Positions 16,249 through 24,777 of a stretch of DNA of 29,404 nt are shown here, one piece after another. The DNA lies in the NCBI GenBank assembly GCA_900768635.1, contig CAAGDP010000056.1:1-29404 (forward strand), in the 5' to 3' direction. The first letter of the stretch is position 1, and each line of letters starts with the position of its first letter. A program made the translations under genes and the position numbers. The notes below the pieces were generated by a model that did not search any database, was not told the DNA's origin, and was given only the letters and a program-made list of their open reading frames with translations. This DNA comes from Enterobacterales bacterium (lineage in GTDB: Bacteria; Pseudomonadota; Gammaproteobacteria; Enterobacterales; Succinivibrionaceae).

Positions 16249-16717
16249 GGATAAGTGGTGTCAATTGTTGGTAAAGTATGTTACAAAAGGGAAATTCTGG
16301 TCAGTTATCTGAGAGGATTTTACATTTAGCAGTGAATAATAAGTATTGATAAGATATCTGTTAAAATTCAAAAAGTTAGATAGAACCATAAATAACACAG
16401 ATCGGTATTTTGACAATATAAATGAGCAACCCAGAAAGATCCTTAATTTACCGGGAAAAGCATATGAAGATACCTACAACTAAAACTTAAAAATCAGTAG
16501 AGAAAGGTTTTGGGAAAAACAAAAGATGTTTAAATGTGAGATGTAAGGTGGATAGTAGGAGGAAATGTATTCAGATCTCCGTCTGTTGCATCGATTATGG
16601 TCTAATCCGCGGACATAGATCAAAGTTTTAAAAGGTTTAGATCGGGTGTGGATGATATAAGATAATGTGGCTTACAGGGAAAATTCGCCGTCCATTACTC
16701 TTTCTGCTGAAATAAAG
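16249..16717. other. Gene-free AT-rich spacer
   Basis: I see no credible gene in this stretch. Frames are short and lack family resemblance. An AGGAGG at about 16557 sits only 2 nt before an ATG that opens a 17-codon frame, which is too close and too short to call. No tRNA or strong palindrome is visible. Confidence 0.6.
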
Positions 16718-16757
16718 GGCTCTTCCTCTATACACCAAAGTTGTATGGTTCAGAGCC
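16718..16757 (-). terminator. Probable terminator of the lipoprotein pair
   Basis: An outer 6-bp stem GGCTCT/AGAGCC encloses an inner 5-bp stem ATACA/TGTAT. On the - strand it lies 31 nt after the stop of the lipoprotein gene and is followed by CTTTATTT. Confidence 0.5.
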
Positions 16758-16788
16758 GATAAATTATGAATTCTATGCAAAATTATAT

Positions 16789-17892
16789 TCAGTTTATTTT
16801 GTTAATCAGACACTGGCTAAAATTGCTTATCATTTCAGAATAAATCTTTTTTATATCCTCAGAACTTACTTCCATCTTGCCATCTTTATAATCTTTATTA
16901 GCGCATTCGATTTTCTGTACATCTCCGGATATTTTATCCCTAAGAAGAACATCAATTTTATACCGGTAGCCCGCAGAATATATTGTGGCAAGCTGTTTGT
17001 TAGACCTTTCTGAAGGTACTAAATTAATATATTCTCTTCGTGTAAGGGATGACAGCCACAATTCCTGTATGTTTGCTGTAATGTCAAGATTTGCCAGTTT
17101 TTTGTTTTGTATTTCTTTATGTATTAATGAAGAAATGTAGTTTTCGAGCTTATCCTCAGTAGTAACATTCGCTAAACCACTAAGAACTGTAAACATATAA
17201 CCGACAGTTTTTTCCCGGTTTTCCTTTGTATCAATTCGATAAGGATCTATAAAATATTTGTCTGGGTCAATTACTCCAGAATCATTAAAAGGTCTTAGAT
17301 CATTAGTAGTAATAGTTATATCATTGCTGGTTAAGTATTGATTACTGATTATTTGAGGATCAAGAAGTATAACAGCTAATGGAGCTTCATTATGTCTGTA
17401 TTTGTTACCCTCGTAATATACAGCGTGGAAATCGGAATCATCAATTTCATCCATGGCTTCTTCATAAGTTTTTATATTCAACTTACCCGTTGGATATTCA
17501 AATTCAATGTAATAATTAGTATTAGGTTCGGTTTTAATTCTTACAGCTAAACCTGTAAGATCAGAAAAGAAATTAAGAAAATCCATTGGCAGGATTGTCC
17601 TTTGAGCAGTGATGGTGTGAATTCCAGGATCTGTTGAAATGTATGCATAATCGTCACCTGAAATATTTGCTACAATTTTATTATCTAGGAGAATGTTCGC
17701 ATGTCTCCATAAAGCGAGAAAGGAATGACGGTATACATAAATTCCGCTTTTTCCATTAGTTGGATTTTGAAAGTTTGTGATTCTTTCTTCTTCTTTTTCA
17801 TCAACTAGAGAGGAACAACCTTGAAACAAGGTTACAGAAATCATGAATAATATAAGTATAAATTTTTGCGTAATTGTTTTTATAGGTTTCAT
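16789..17892 (-). CDS. Lipoprotein with DUF2846-like domain (second of paralogous pair)
   Basis: This is a 367-aa predicted lipoprotein. The signal peptide ends in LFQGCSS, with Cys26 as the lipidation site, although Phe and Gln at -3 and -2 are not ideal. Residues of about 45-140 resemble DUF2846: GKSGIYVYRHS, then a strand pair with LLDNKIVANISG, then DPGIHTITAQ and NTNYYIEFEYPTGK. The second half is a separate domain with GVIDPDKYFIDPYR and a C-terminal part around ITANIQELWLSS that I do not recognise. It shares its order of motifs with the next gene upstream, from which it is separated by 131 nt. Base composition is more AT-rich than the flanking housekeeping genes. The function is unknown. 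Confidence 0.75.
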   Translation of the reverse strand: MKPIKTITQKFILILFMISVTLFQGCSSLVDEKEEERITNFQNPTNGKSGIYVYRHSFLALWRHANILLDNKIVANISGDDYAYISTDPGIHTITAQRTILPMDFLNFFSDLTGLAVRIKTEPNTNYYIEFEYPTGKLNIKTYEEAMDEIDDSDFHAVYYEGNKYRHNEAPLAVILLDPQIISNQYLTSNDITITTNDLRPFNDSGVIDPDKYFIDPYRIDTKENREKTVGYMFTVLSGLANVTTEDKLENYISSLIHKEIQNKKLANLDITANIQELWLSSLTRREYINLVPSERSNKQLATIYSAGYRYKIDVLLRDKISGDVQKIECANKDYKDGKMEVSSEDIKKIYSEMISNFSQCLINKIN

Positions 17893-18023
17893 AATAATAT
17901 TTTCCTGATCAAAATTTTTGAGAAAAATACAGAATTCTGATCATTTAAAAATTAACTAAACTGGAATTATTCAATAATAATTGTACGTTGTTATTATCGC
18001 TTCCTACTACATGTCAAATGTTA

Positions 18024-19109
18024 TTAAATAATGTTTTCCTGCAGACAGGTATTTAATTGGGTTAGCATATTTTTTGTCATTGTCATTATTTCATTTTCAT
18101 TTATAGACATGAGACCTTCTTTGGCAGATTTATCAGCGCAGATAATAGTGTTCTCTTCGCCGGATAATTTATCCTTAATCTTTATTTCAACTCCATAGCG
18201 GTAACCTAAACTATCTATTATATACGTAATTTTATTGCCCAACATTGTTGTAGCACTTTGTGCTGAGGTAGGAGATACCCATAAATCAGTAATATTTGCA
18301 GTAATTTCCTTATTTGTCTGTTGTTTCTTTTCTACAGTATAAAGCAGGGCATTAGTAACTATATCAGTTACCTTTTCATCAACAACAAGATTTGAAAGTT
18401 GAGTAAATGATGTTATAACATAACCAATGGTCTTTGCTCGATTTTCTTCGTTATCTTCCTGGTTTTCATCAATATAGTACTGATATGGATCAATAACTCC
18501 AGTATCATTAAATACTCTTTGATCATTAACGGTTATGCTTAAATTATTATCAAGAGCATAAGTTTCATTTATTTTATGTAAATCATAATGATAATGATGC
18601 AGTGGATAGGGATTATGAGCTATTCTCAAATCTTCCTTTATTGCAGGTAAGTAATCACAGTCATTTATAATTTCAATTGCGTCATTTTTTTCATTGACTT
18701 TAAACTTACCTTGCAGATATTTGAATTCAATAAAGTAATTTGTATTAGGCTTTGTTTTTATTCTCGTTAAAAAAGATTCATAATCATGACCAGTGAGCAT
18801 TTTGTGAATTTTTAGTAGATCTCCTTGTGAGGACATTATGGTATGGGTGCCAGGATTAGTTAAAAAATATAAGAAGCTTGCATTTTCCAATTCTCCGATA
18901 TTTGTATTATCAAAAATAATATTTACATCTCTTAATATTCCAAATAATCCTGAATCCCGATATATATAAATACCACTTTTTCCATCAGTTGGTTCCATGA
19001 ATTGTCTGGCTTTTTGTTCTTCCTGATTTACTAATCCAGATGAGCATCCCTGCAATGCAGAAAAGGATAATAATGTTATAATTATAAAATTTTTGATATT
19101 TTTATTCAT
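18024..19109 (-). CDS. Lipoprotein with DUF2846-like domain (first of paralogous pair)
   Basis: This is a 361-aa predicted lipoprotein with signal peptide ending SALQGCSS (Cys22). It has the same architecture as its downstream paralogue: GKSGIYIYRDS, NPGTHTIMSS, NTNYFIEFKYLQGK, then GVIDPYQYYIDENQ, ENRAKTIGYV, ITANITDLWVS and GYRYGVEIKIKDKLSG. Identity is clear in these blocks and low between them, so the duplication is old or the pair diverged quickly. It is promoter-proximal, with an AT-rich upstream region and a palindrome 60 nt before the start. LolCDE would be expected to export it if no inner-membrane retention signal applies. The function is unknown. Confidence 0.75.
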   Translation of the reverse strand: MNKNIKNFIIITLLSFSALQGCSSGLVNQEEQKARQFMEPTDGKSGIYIYRDSGLFGILRDVNIIFDNTNIGELENASFLYFLTNPGTHTIMSSQGDLLKIHKMLTGHDYESFLTRIKTKPNTNYFIEFKYLQGKFKVNEKNDAIEIINDCDYLPAIKEDLRIAHNPYPLHHYHYDLHKINETYALDNNLSITVNDQRVFNDTGVIDPYQYYIDENQEDNEENRAKTIGYVITSFTQLSNLVVDEKVTDIVTNALLYTVEKKQQTNKEITANITDLWVSPTSAQSATTMLGNKITYIIDSLGYRYGVEIKIKDKLSGEENTIICADKSAKEGLMSINENEIMTMTKNMLTQLNTCLQENII

Positions 19110-19168
19110 AATTGTTAATTAATAGTTGAAAATTTAATACTGGGATTTTCTATAAATAAGATTTTTGA

Positions 19169-19187
19169 TTGAAACGTTATGTTTCAA
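19169..19187. promoter_or_regulatory. Operator-like palindrome upstream of the lipoprotein pair
   Basis: TTGAAAC and GTTTCAA flank the 5-nt centre GTTAT, giving a perfect 7-5-7 inverted repeat typical in size of a dimeric regulator site. A TATAAT on the - strand lies at 19213-19218, so the palindrome would fall just downstream of the start of transcription. Confidence 0.4.
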
Positions 19188-19389
19188 ATTTTATGAGTAG
19201 TGAATTAGATTTATTATAGCTAATTTCTATTTATTTGAAATATGTTTAGCAGATTTTCTTTTTTTATATTGTTGATTTATGAAAATAGATAAATTGATAT
19301 TATTTATAATAAATCTAATCTTAATATTGGTATTATTTATTATTTTGATATTTTTAATTTTAATATTTTAGTGCCAACCAGAGTTATTT

Positions 19390-19548
19390 TTAAACTATTA
19401 ATGAGATTATCCATAGATAATTTTGGAACATTGAGCAGAAATATTCATTCTCCCTTAATGACATAAAGTCTTCCAAACCATAAGGTAATTGTTTAAATGT
19501 CTTTACGCTCATAGTCACATGTCCCGAAAACTCTACTGACAATTTCAT
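19390..19548 (-). pseudogene. Decayed N-terminal fragment of an AAA-ATPase-like (PF09820-type) gene
   Basis: A 52-codon frame on the - strand contains FKQLPYGLEDFMSLRENEYF. This resembles the conserved start of the AAA-ATPase-like/PD-(D/E)XK proteins that are abundant in gut and rumen bacteria (pattern LPxGxxDFxxLRxxxxxYVDKT). The match stops at the point where VDKT should follow; instead it reads CSMFQNY and then a stop. The full proteins are over 500 aa, so this is a remnant. The call rests on motif memory only. Confidence 0.5.
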
Positions 19549-20043
19549 TTTTTCCGATTATACCGGCAATTCAACTTATTGAATTTGATGAAAGTGAAAC
19601 TTATCTAATTGAAATGGATCTACCCGCCATGAAGAATCCGGATAGGGTCATAAAGTCGTAAACCAGGGAAGCCAAACCTTATTACTATTTCAGTTCCAAA
19701 ATAAATGGTGTATCCGTATTGGCAAGGATTATGGTCGGGATCAAAACTAATCTTGAAGACAAACATCCGTCAACAGAGCAATATGGAATAAGGAGTGAAT
19801 AGTAGCTCCTTATTTCAGGCATCAAATTGTTTTTCCGGATTATGGATCTATTCCTCTTCACAGTAAGTTTCACCGCTTTGAACTAGTTATCCATCAGTTT
19901 TTTCAGTACTGTTCTAAGTTCATATCTCTTTTATCTGACTGCTCCTTTGTTCTTTGTTATTCAAATTCCTTTGTCATCATTACTAACTTATCCGGGAATG
20001 GTATAAAATGGTAGACAGATTTTAAAATCTTCAGGTGGTGTGC
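19549..20043. other. Degenerate region with broken frames before lpxK
   Basis: On the + strand one frame is open from about 19570 to 19802 except for a single TAA at 19659. It reads IEFDESETYLIEMDLP before the stop and SSKINGVSVLARIMVGIKTN after it, and ends at a TAG at 19800. On the - strand a 62-codon frame (19685-19873) ends in TPFILELK. I cannot assign either to a family. The stretch looks like gene remains rather than a working gene. Confidence 0.4.
19787..19814. repeat. 9-bp inverted repeat (terminator-like) in degenerate region
   Basis: AATAAGGAG and CTCCTTATT flank a 10-nt loop. It overlaps the stop of the broken + strand frame and may be the relic of a terminator. Confidence 0.45.
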
Positions 20044-21012
20044 ATGATTGACAGTCTTTGGTATGGCAAAAATCCCTGCGCCTTTCTTTTATGGCCTTTT
20101 TCTCAGGTTTTTCGGGGAATATCAGCTCTCCGGAGACAGCTATACAGATCAGGGGTTCTTAAACAGTATCAGAGTTCTGTGCCTGTTATTGTAGTTGGTA
20201 ATCTGTCTGTAGGTGGTAACGGCAAGACTCCGCTGGTGGTTTATCTTGTTCAGGAATTTCTGCGTCGTGGATTTCAACCCGGAGTTGTGAGCAGAGGCTA
20301 TGGCGGTCATGCTTCTCATTATCCTTATCTGGTTCAGGAATCCTCATCTCCCTGGGATTGCGGGGATGAACCGTACCTCATTTATTTGAGAACAGGATGC
20401 CCGGTAGCAGTAGATCCGGTGCGTGAAAATGCTGTGAAATTTCTTGAAAAGCAAGGATGCAACATCATAATCAGTGACGATGGTATGCAACATTACAGTA
20501 TGGGACGATCTGCAGAGATTGCGGTACTGGATGCATCTCGTATGTTAGGTAATGGCTATCTTCTTCCCATGGGCCCTTTGCGGGAGGGGGCATGGCGACT
20601 GAAAACAGTGGATGCGGTAGTAGTAAACGGATCAACAGCTGCTCAAGATGATTATTTTTCTATGAAAATCATTTTTGATAATGCCTGTTTGGTCAAGAAC
20701 AGGCAGGAGGTGCCTATTCCTTCTCAGGAGATAGCCGCTGTTTCTGCTATTGGAAATCCACAGCGCTTTTATCGTCAGCTGGAACAGAATGGATATCGAC
20801 TGGTTAAAACAGCCAGTTTCAGGGATCATGCCCCTTTGACGAAGGAAATGATTATAAGTAGTCTGGGAGATTGGCAGGGACCTGTGGTCATGACGGAAAA
20901 AGATGCTGTTAAATGCAGGGAATTTGCCCTGAATACTTGGTATTATCTTCCCATAAGTGCATCCCTTTCTGGTGATATTATGGCTAAAATTGAAAAAAAG
21001 TTTATGAAGTGA
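20044..21012 (+). CDS. lpxK: Tetraacyldisaccharide 4'-kinase LpxK
   Basis: LpxK phosphorylates the 4' position of the lipid A disaccharide precursor at the inner membrane, the sixth step of the Raetz pathway. The ATG at 20044 is preferred because AGGTGG lies 5 nt upstream; GTG codons at 20035 and 20038 overlap that site. The product is 322 aa, usual for the family. The P-loop GNLSVGGNGKTP is at residues 52-63, and DDGMQHY carries the DDGxQH catalytic motif. The N-terminal region is hydrophobic and amphipathic, as expected for membrane association. kdsB starts 9 nt downstream, so the two form an operon of lipid A/Kdo genes. Confidence 0.95.
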   Translation: MIDSLWYGKNPCAFLLWPFSQVFRGISALRRQLYRSGVLKQYQSSVPVIVVGNLSVGGNGKTPLVVYLVQEFLRRGFQPGVVSRGYGGHASHYPYLVQESSSPWDCGDEPYLIYLRTGCPVAVDPVRENAVKFLEKQGCNIIISDDGMQHYSMGRSAEIAVLDASRMLGNGYLLPMGPLREGAWRLKTVDAVVVNGSTAAQDDYFSMKIIFDNACLVKNRQEVPIPSQEIAAVSAIGNPQRFYRQLEQNGYRLVKTASFRDHAPLTKEMIISSLGDWQGPVVMTEKDAVKCREFALNTWYYLPISASLSGDIMAKIEKKFMK

Positions 21013-21021
21013 GGAAATAAT

Positions 21022-21795
21022 ATGCAGTTTATTGTGATTATCCCAGCTCGCTACAGTTCCAGTAGACTTCCGGGTAAACCCCTGAAGGAAATATGTGGTA
21101 AGAGCATGATTGAAAGAGTGGCATTACAAGCAAAAAAGTCGGGAGCAACCCGTGTTGTTGTAGCAACTGATTCTCAGAAAGTTGCTGATGCGGTAAATAT
21201 TCCTGGTGTTGAAGTATGTATGACTTCACATGATCATTCTTCAGGAACGGAGCGTCTGGCAGAAGTATGTTCAATTTTGAAGTTTTCTCCTGAGGAAATT
21301 ATTGTGAATGTGCAGGGTGATGAACCATTAATCCCTCCGGCACTTATTAATCAGACTGCTGAGGTTCTTGCTTCTTCTGATGCTCCTATGGCTACCTTAG
21401 CTGTTCCTATTTCCGATCCGAAGGAAATTTTTAATCCTAATGCGGTAAAAGTGGTATTTGACGAGCAGGGCAATGCACTGTATTTTTCCCGGGCACCTGT
21501 TCCTTATGATCGGGACAGCTTTGCCAAAGAGCAATGTCTTGGATCTTTCAGACATTATCGTCATCTGGGGATTTATGCTTATCGTGCCGGGTTTTTACAG
21601 CAGTTTGTTTCCTGGAATCCTTCTGTTCTGGAAAACTGTGAAAAGCTGGAACAGTTACGGGTTTTAGATCACGGCAGAAAAATTCAGGTGGCCGTAGCTT
21701 CTGAAATTCCTCCTGCCGGAGTGGATACTCAGGAGGATTTGGAAAAGGTTATTGCCTATGTTAAGGCCCATGGCGATGATCCTGTGACGAAATAA
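21022..21795 (+). CDS. kdsB: 3-deoxy-manno-octulosonate cytidylyltransferase (CMP-Kdo synthetase)
   Basis: KdsB activates Kdo with CTP to give CMP-Kdo for attachment to lipid A. The 257-aa product has the nucleotide-binding start IIPARYSSSRLPGKPL, the metal-binding and active-site stretch NVQGDEPLI, HDHSSGTER, and the conserved HLGIYAYRAGFL. A GAGGA ribosome binding site lies 8 nt before the ATG. It directly follows lpxK, the arrangement common in gammaproteobacteria, and a strong terminator follows it. Confidence 0.97.
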   Translation: MQFIVIIPARYSSSRLPGKPLKEICGKSMIERVALQAKKSGATRVVVATDSQKVADAVNIPGVEVCMTSHDHSSGTERLAEVCSILKFSPEEIIVNVQGDEPLIPPALINQTAEVLASSDAPMATLAVPISDPKEIFNPNAVKVVFDEQGNALYFSRAPVPYDRDSFAKEQCLGSFRHYRHLGIYAYRAGFLQQFVSWNPSVLENCEKLEQLRVLDHGRKIQVAVASEIPPAGVDTQEDLEKVIAYVKAHGDDPVTK

Positions 21796-21814
21796 TATCA
21801 CGGTACATAAAACA

Positions 21815-21844
21815 ATAAAGGCTACGCAATTGCGTAGCCTTTAT
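21815..21844. terminator. Bidirectional terminator between kdsB and gltA
   Basis: A perfect 13-bp stem (ATAAAGGCTACGC and its complement) with the self-complementary 4-nt loop AATT lies between the two convergent genes. It is A-rich on the left and has TTTAT on the right. It lies 20 nt from each stop codon. Confidence 0.85.
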
Positions 21845-21863
21845 CATATGTAAAGATGAAGTC

Positions 21864-23198
21864 CTATCTGCGGTACATAGGCTGTACGTGACGGGTAGGA
21901 ACACCGGTGTAAAGCTGACGAGGACGAACAATCTTACTGGCCGGATCGTCTTGCATTTCGCACCAGTGAGTAATCCATCCGATAGTTCTGGCTACTGCGA
22001 AAATTACAGTAAACATACTTGTTGGAATACCAATGGCGTTAAGGATTATTCCTGAATAGAAGTCCACATTTGGATAAAGCTTTCTTTCAATGAAATAAGG
22101 ATCTTCAAGAGCAATTTTTTCCAGCTCCATTGCCACATCAAGAAGTGGGTGGTTAGTGATATTAAGCTCTTTAAGAACTTCATGACAGGTTTCACGCATA
22201 ACAGTAGCTCGAGGATCATAGTTTTTGTATACGCGATGACCAAAACCCATAAGACGGAATGGATCATTTTTGTCCTTGGCACGGGCTACGAATTCTGGGA
22301 TTCGATCAACAGATCCAATAGTCTCCAGCATTCTCAGACAGGCCTCGTTGGCTCCACCATGAGCTGGTCCCCAGAGAGCTGCAATACCGGCTGCAATACA
22401 TGCATATGGATTAGCACCGGTTGAACCGGCGAAGCGCACTGATGAAGTGGATGCATTCTGTTCGTGATCAGCATGCAAAATGAAAATTCGATCCAGGGCT
22501 TTTTCAATTACCGGGTTGACAACATAAGGTTCGCAAGGTGTTGCGAACATCATATATAAAAAGTTTCCGGTATAGCTCAGATTATTCTGAGGATACATAA
22601 ACGGCTGACCAACAGAGTATTTATAACACATGGCCGCCAGTGTAGGGATCTTGGATATCAGGCGGATAGCAACCAATTCTCTGTCTGCCGGATTGTTGTT
22701 ATTAATTTCTTCGTGATAGAATGCAGAAAGCGCACCTGCAATACCGCACATAATTGCCATAGGGTGTGCGTCACGACGAAACGCCTGAAAAAGCTTAGGG
22801 ATCTGTTCGTGAACCATAGTGTTGTGTGCAATTTTGCCTTTGAACAGCTCCAGTTGTTTCTGATTAGGCAGTTCTTTGTACAGCAGCAGATAACACAGTT
22901 CCAGATAACTGGTCTGCATAGCAAGTTCATAAATTGGATAGCCTCTGTGGAGAAGAATTCCCTTTTCACCATCAATAAATGTTATCTTTGACTGGCAGGA
23001 GGCTGTTGAAAGAAAACCAGGATCATAAGTAAAGTAGCCGTGAGCTCCCAGTTCCTTTACATCAATAACATCATTACCTTCTGTTCCTGACATAATTGGA
23101 AGTTCTATCGGTTCCTGTCCCGGAATATGAAGTATTGCAATCCTTTTAAGGGTTGCCTTACCTTCTTCCGAATTAACATTTTTACTTTTTTCTACCAT
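21864..23198 (-). CDS. gltA: Citrate synthase (type II)
   Basis: GltA condenses oxaloacetate and acetyl-CoA to citrate. The product is 444 aa from the ATG at 23198, which has GAGAG 7 nt upstream. An open TTG eight codons earlier is less likely, since it overlaps that site. Catalytic residues are His280 in GPAHGGAN, His321 in GFGHRVYKN and Asp379 in VDFYSGI. The N-terminal small domain and length are those of the hexameric, NADH-regulated Gram-negative type rather than the shorter dimeric type. The gene is divergent from sucCD across a 404-bp spacer. Confidence 0.97.
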   Translation of the reverse strand: MVEKSKNVNSEEGKATLKRIAILHIPGQEPIELPIMSGTEGNDVIDVKELGAHGYFTYDPGFLSTASCQSKITFIDGEKGILLHRGYPIYELAMQTSYLELCYLLLYKELPNQKQLELFKGKIAHNTMVHEQIPKLFQAFRRDAHPMAIMCGIAGALSAFYHEEINNNNPADRELVAIRLISKIPTLAAMCYKYSVGQPFMYPQNNLSYTGNFLYMMFATPCEPYVVNPVIEKALDRIFILHADHEQNASTSSVRFAGSTGANPYACIAAGIAALWGPAHGGANEACLRMLETIGSVDRIPEFVARAKDKNDPFRLMGFGHRVYKNYDPRATVMRETCHEVLKELNITNHPLLDVAMELEKIALEDPYFIERKLYPNVDFYSGIILNAIGIPTSMFTVIFAVARTIGWITHWCEMQDDPASKIVRPRQLYTGVPTRHVQPMYRR

Positions 23199-23253
23199 TT
23201 TCTTCTCTCTTAATAAATCCAATGTCCGTAATTATTAAAACTAGACATTTTAG

Positions 23254-23283
23254 ATTTTAGTTTAATTTACATTGTAAAAGCAA
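23254..23283 (-). promoter_or_regulatory. Candidate promoter of gltA
   Basis: On the - strand TTGCTT (23278-23283) and TAAAAT (23254-23259) are spaced by 18 nt, giving a leader of about 50 nt before the gltA ATG. The surroundings are AT-rich. Confidence 0.45.
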
Positions 23284-23412
23284 GATCGCAATATTATGGT
23301 GCAAGTTGGCTTATTTTTGTTTCACCATCTCCCGATAAATACGCAGATCATACTCAAAACACCCTTATCATAGGTTGTAATCACGTTTTATGCCAGAATA
23401 AACATTTTGTGA

Positions 23413-23418
23413 TAAAAT
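23413..23418 (+). promoter_or_regulatory. Candidate -10 of sucCD
   Basis: TAAAAT lies 17 nt after ATGCCA, a weak -35. If used, transcription would start near 23425, leaving an untranslated leader of about 178 nt ahead of sucC. Confidence 0.35.
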
Positions 23419-23424
23419 ACCCAG

Positions 23425-23602
23425 GTTTTTGCGGCAACAGATGTCTGGTGCGAGGTGCACAGGCTGCAGTTCTGATAATGTCGGTAAATTTCGGACTGCA
23501 AAAGTCCGCCGGGAATTATGTTAATTAGCACCCGGTAGAATAGTGGCTTAGATTAGCAAGCCGTTATTTTCGTCGGTTGAAAGGTGCAGGAAATATAGAA
23601 TA
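23425..23602 (+). promoter_or_regulatory. Long structured 5' leader of sucCD with competing hairpins
   Basis: This GC-richer leader holds a series of perfect stems. TGCAGT (23465-23470) pairs with ACTGCA (23495-23500). CGGACT (23492-23497) pairs with AGTCCG (23503-23508), so these two are mutually exclusive. CCGGG-AATTA pairs with TAATT...CCCGG (23509-23535). GGCTT pairs with AAGCC (23545-23562). A small GTGC/GCAC stem precedes them. This architecture is typical of a regulatory leader. I could not match it to a known riboswitch class by its conserved nucleotides. Confidence 0.5.
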
Positions 23603-24775
23603 ATGAATCTTCACGAATATCAGGCAAAGGGGATTTTTGCCAAATGGGGCCTGCCGGTTCCTCAGAATACGGTTTGTTCCACGGTAGAAGGTGTAGGCAG
23701 AGCATATTCAGAAATTGCCATTGATGGCAAGGTTGTGGTCAAGTGTCAGGTACATGCTGGTGGTCGCGGCAAAGCCGGGGGAGTTAAGGTAGTATCCTCC
23801 CGGGAAGAAGCTCAGGCTTTCGCTGTCAAGTGGCTGGGCAGTCGTCTTGTTACATTTCAGACGGATGCTTCCGGTCAGCCGGTTTCCCGAATTCTTATTG
23901 AACAGTGTCAGGAAGTTAGCAGAGAACTTTATGTTGGTGCTACTATTGATCGTTCTAAGGGAAAGCTGGTTTTTATGGCATCTACCCAGGGCGGTATGGA
24001 AATCGAAAAGGTTGCCAGAGATACTCCGGAACTCATTTTCAAGGAAGTTATTGATCCAACTAATGGAGCCCAGCAATATCAGGGGCGTGAGCTTGCTTTT
24101 AAATTAGGTCTTGGTGATGATAAGAATCTTATGAAGCAGTTTGTAACGCTTTTCATCAAGATGTGTAATATGTACGAAGCTTGCGACTGCACTTTGCTGG
24201 AGGTTAATCCTCTGGTTGTTACCAAGGATGGTAATCTTCTGTGCCTTGATGCCAAGATGAACATTGATAACAATGCTCTTTATCGTCAGACTGAAATCAA
24301 GGATATGCGCGATTTCTCTCAGGAGCCGGAAATTGAAGCCCGGGCTCAGAACAATAACTTAAGTTATGTGGAGCTGGATGGTAATATCGGTTGCATGGTT
24401 AACGGAGCCGGACTGGCTATGGGAACTATGGATATTATCAAGCTGTACGGTGGCTCTCCTGCCAACTTTCTGGATGTGGGCGGAAGTGCAACCAAGGATC
24501 GCGTGGTAAAAGCTTTTGAGCTGATTTTATCAGAATCCCGGGTTCGTGCTGTATTTGTAAATATTTTCGGTGGCATTGTTCGTTGTGATCTCATAGCTGA
24601 AGGTATTGTCAGTGCAGTTCAGGAAGTTGGTATTCAAATTCCGGTTATTGTCAGACTGGAAGGTAATGGTGCACAAAAAGGCATGGAAACATTGTCTTCA
24701 AGTGGCATGAATATCATTGCCAAAAATGATTTGGTAGAGGCTGTTAAGGCAGCAGTCAAGGCAGCGGGGGAATAA
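23603..24775 (+). CDS. sucC: Succinyl-CoA synthetase (ADP-forming) beta subunit
   Basis: SucC, with SucD, interconverts succinyl-CoA and succinate with nucleotide triphosphate formation. The 390-aa length is usual for the family. The N-terminal ATP-grasp domain shows MNLHEYQAKGIFAKWG, CQVHAGGRGKAGGVK and the metal-binding LEVNPLVV. The C-terminal CoA-ligase domain shows NGAGLAMGTMDIIKLYGG and FVNIFGGIVRCD. sucD starts 2 nt after the stop, so the subunits are translated together. No sucAB or sdh genes adjoin it. Confidence 0.97.
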   Translation: MNLHEYQAKGIFAKWGLPVPQNTVCSTVEGVGRAYSEIAIDGKVVVKCQVHAGGRGKAGGVKVVSSREEAQAFAVKWLGSRLVTFQTDASGQPVSRILIEQCQEVSRELYVGATIDRSKGKLVFMASTQGGMEIEKVARDTPELIFKEVIDPTNGAQQYQGRELAFKLGLGDDKNLMKQFVTLFIKMCNMYEACDCTLLEVNPLVVTKDGNLLCLDAKMNIDNNALYRQTEIKDMRDFSQEPEIEARAQNNNLSYVELDGNIGCMVNGAGLAMGTMDIIKLYGGSPANFLDVGGSATKDRVVKAFELILSESRVRAVFVNIFGGIVRCDLIAEGIVSAVQEVGIQIPVIVRLEGNGAQKGMETLSSSGMNIIAKNDLVEAVKAAVKAAGE

Positions 24776-24777
24776 TA

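Noticed and set aside
16741..17013. 90-codon + strand frame overlapping the end of the lipoprotein gene
   Set aside because: It is antisense to a protein with a clear signal peptide and paralogue, and its composition reflects AT-rich DNA only.
23425..23602. sucC leader as a cobalamin, SAM, c-di-GMP (GEMM) or RNase P RNA
   Set aside because: The conserved core nucleotides of these classes were looked for and not found.
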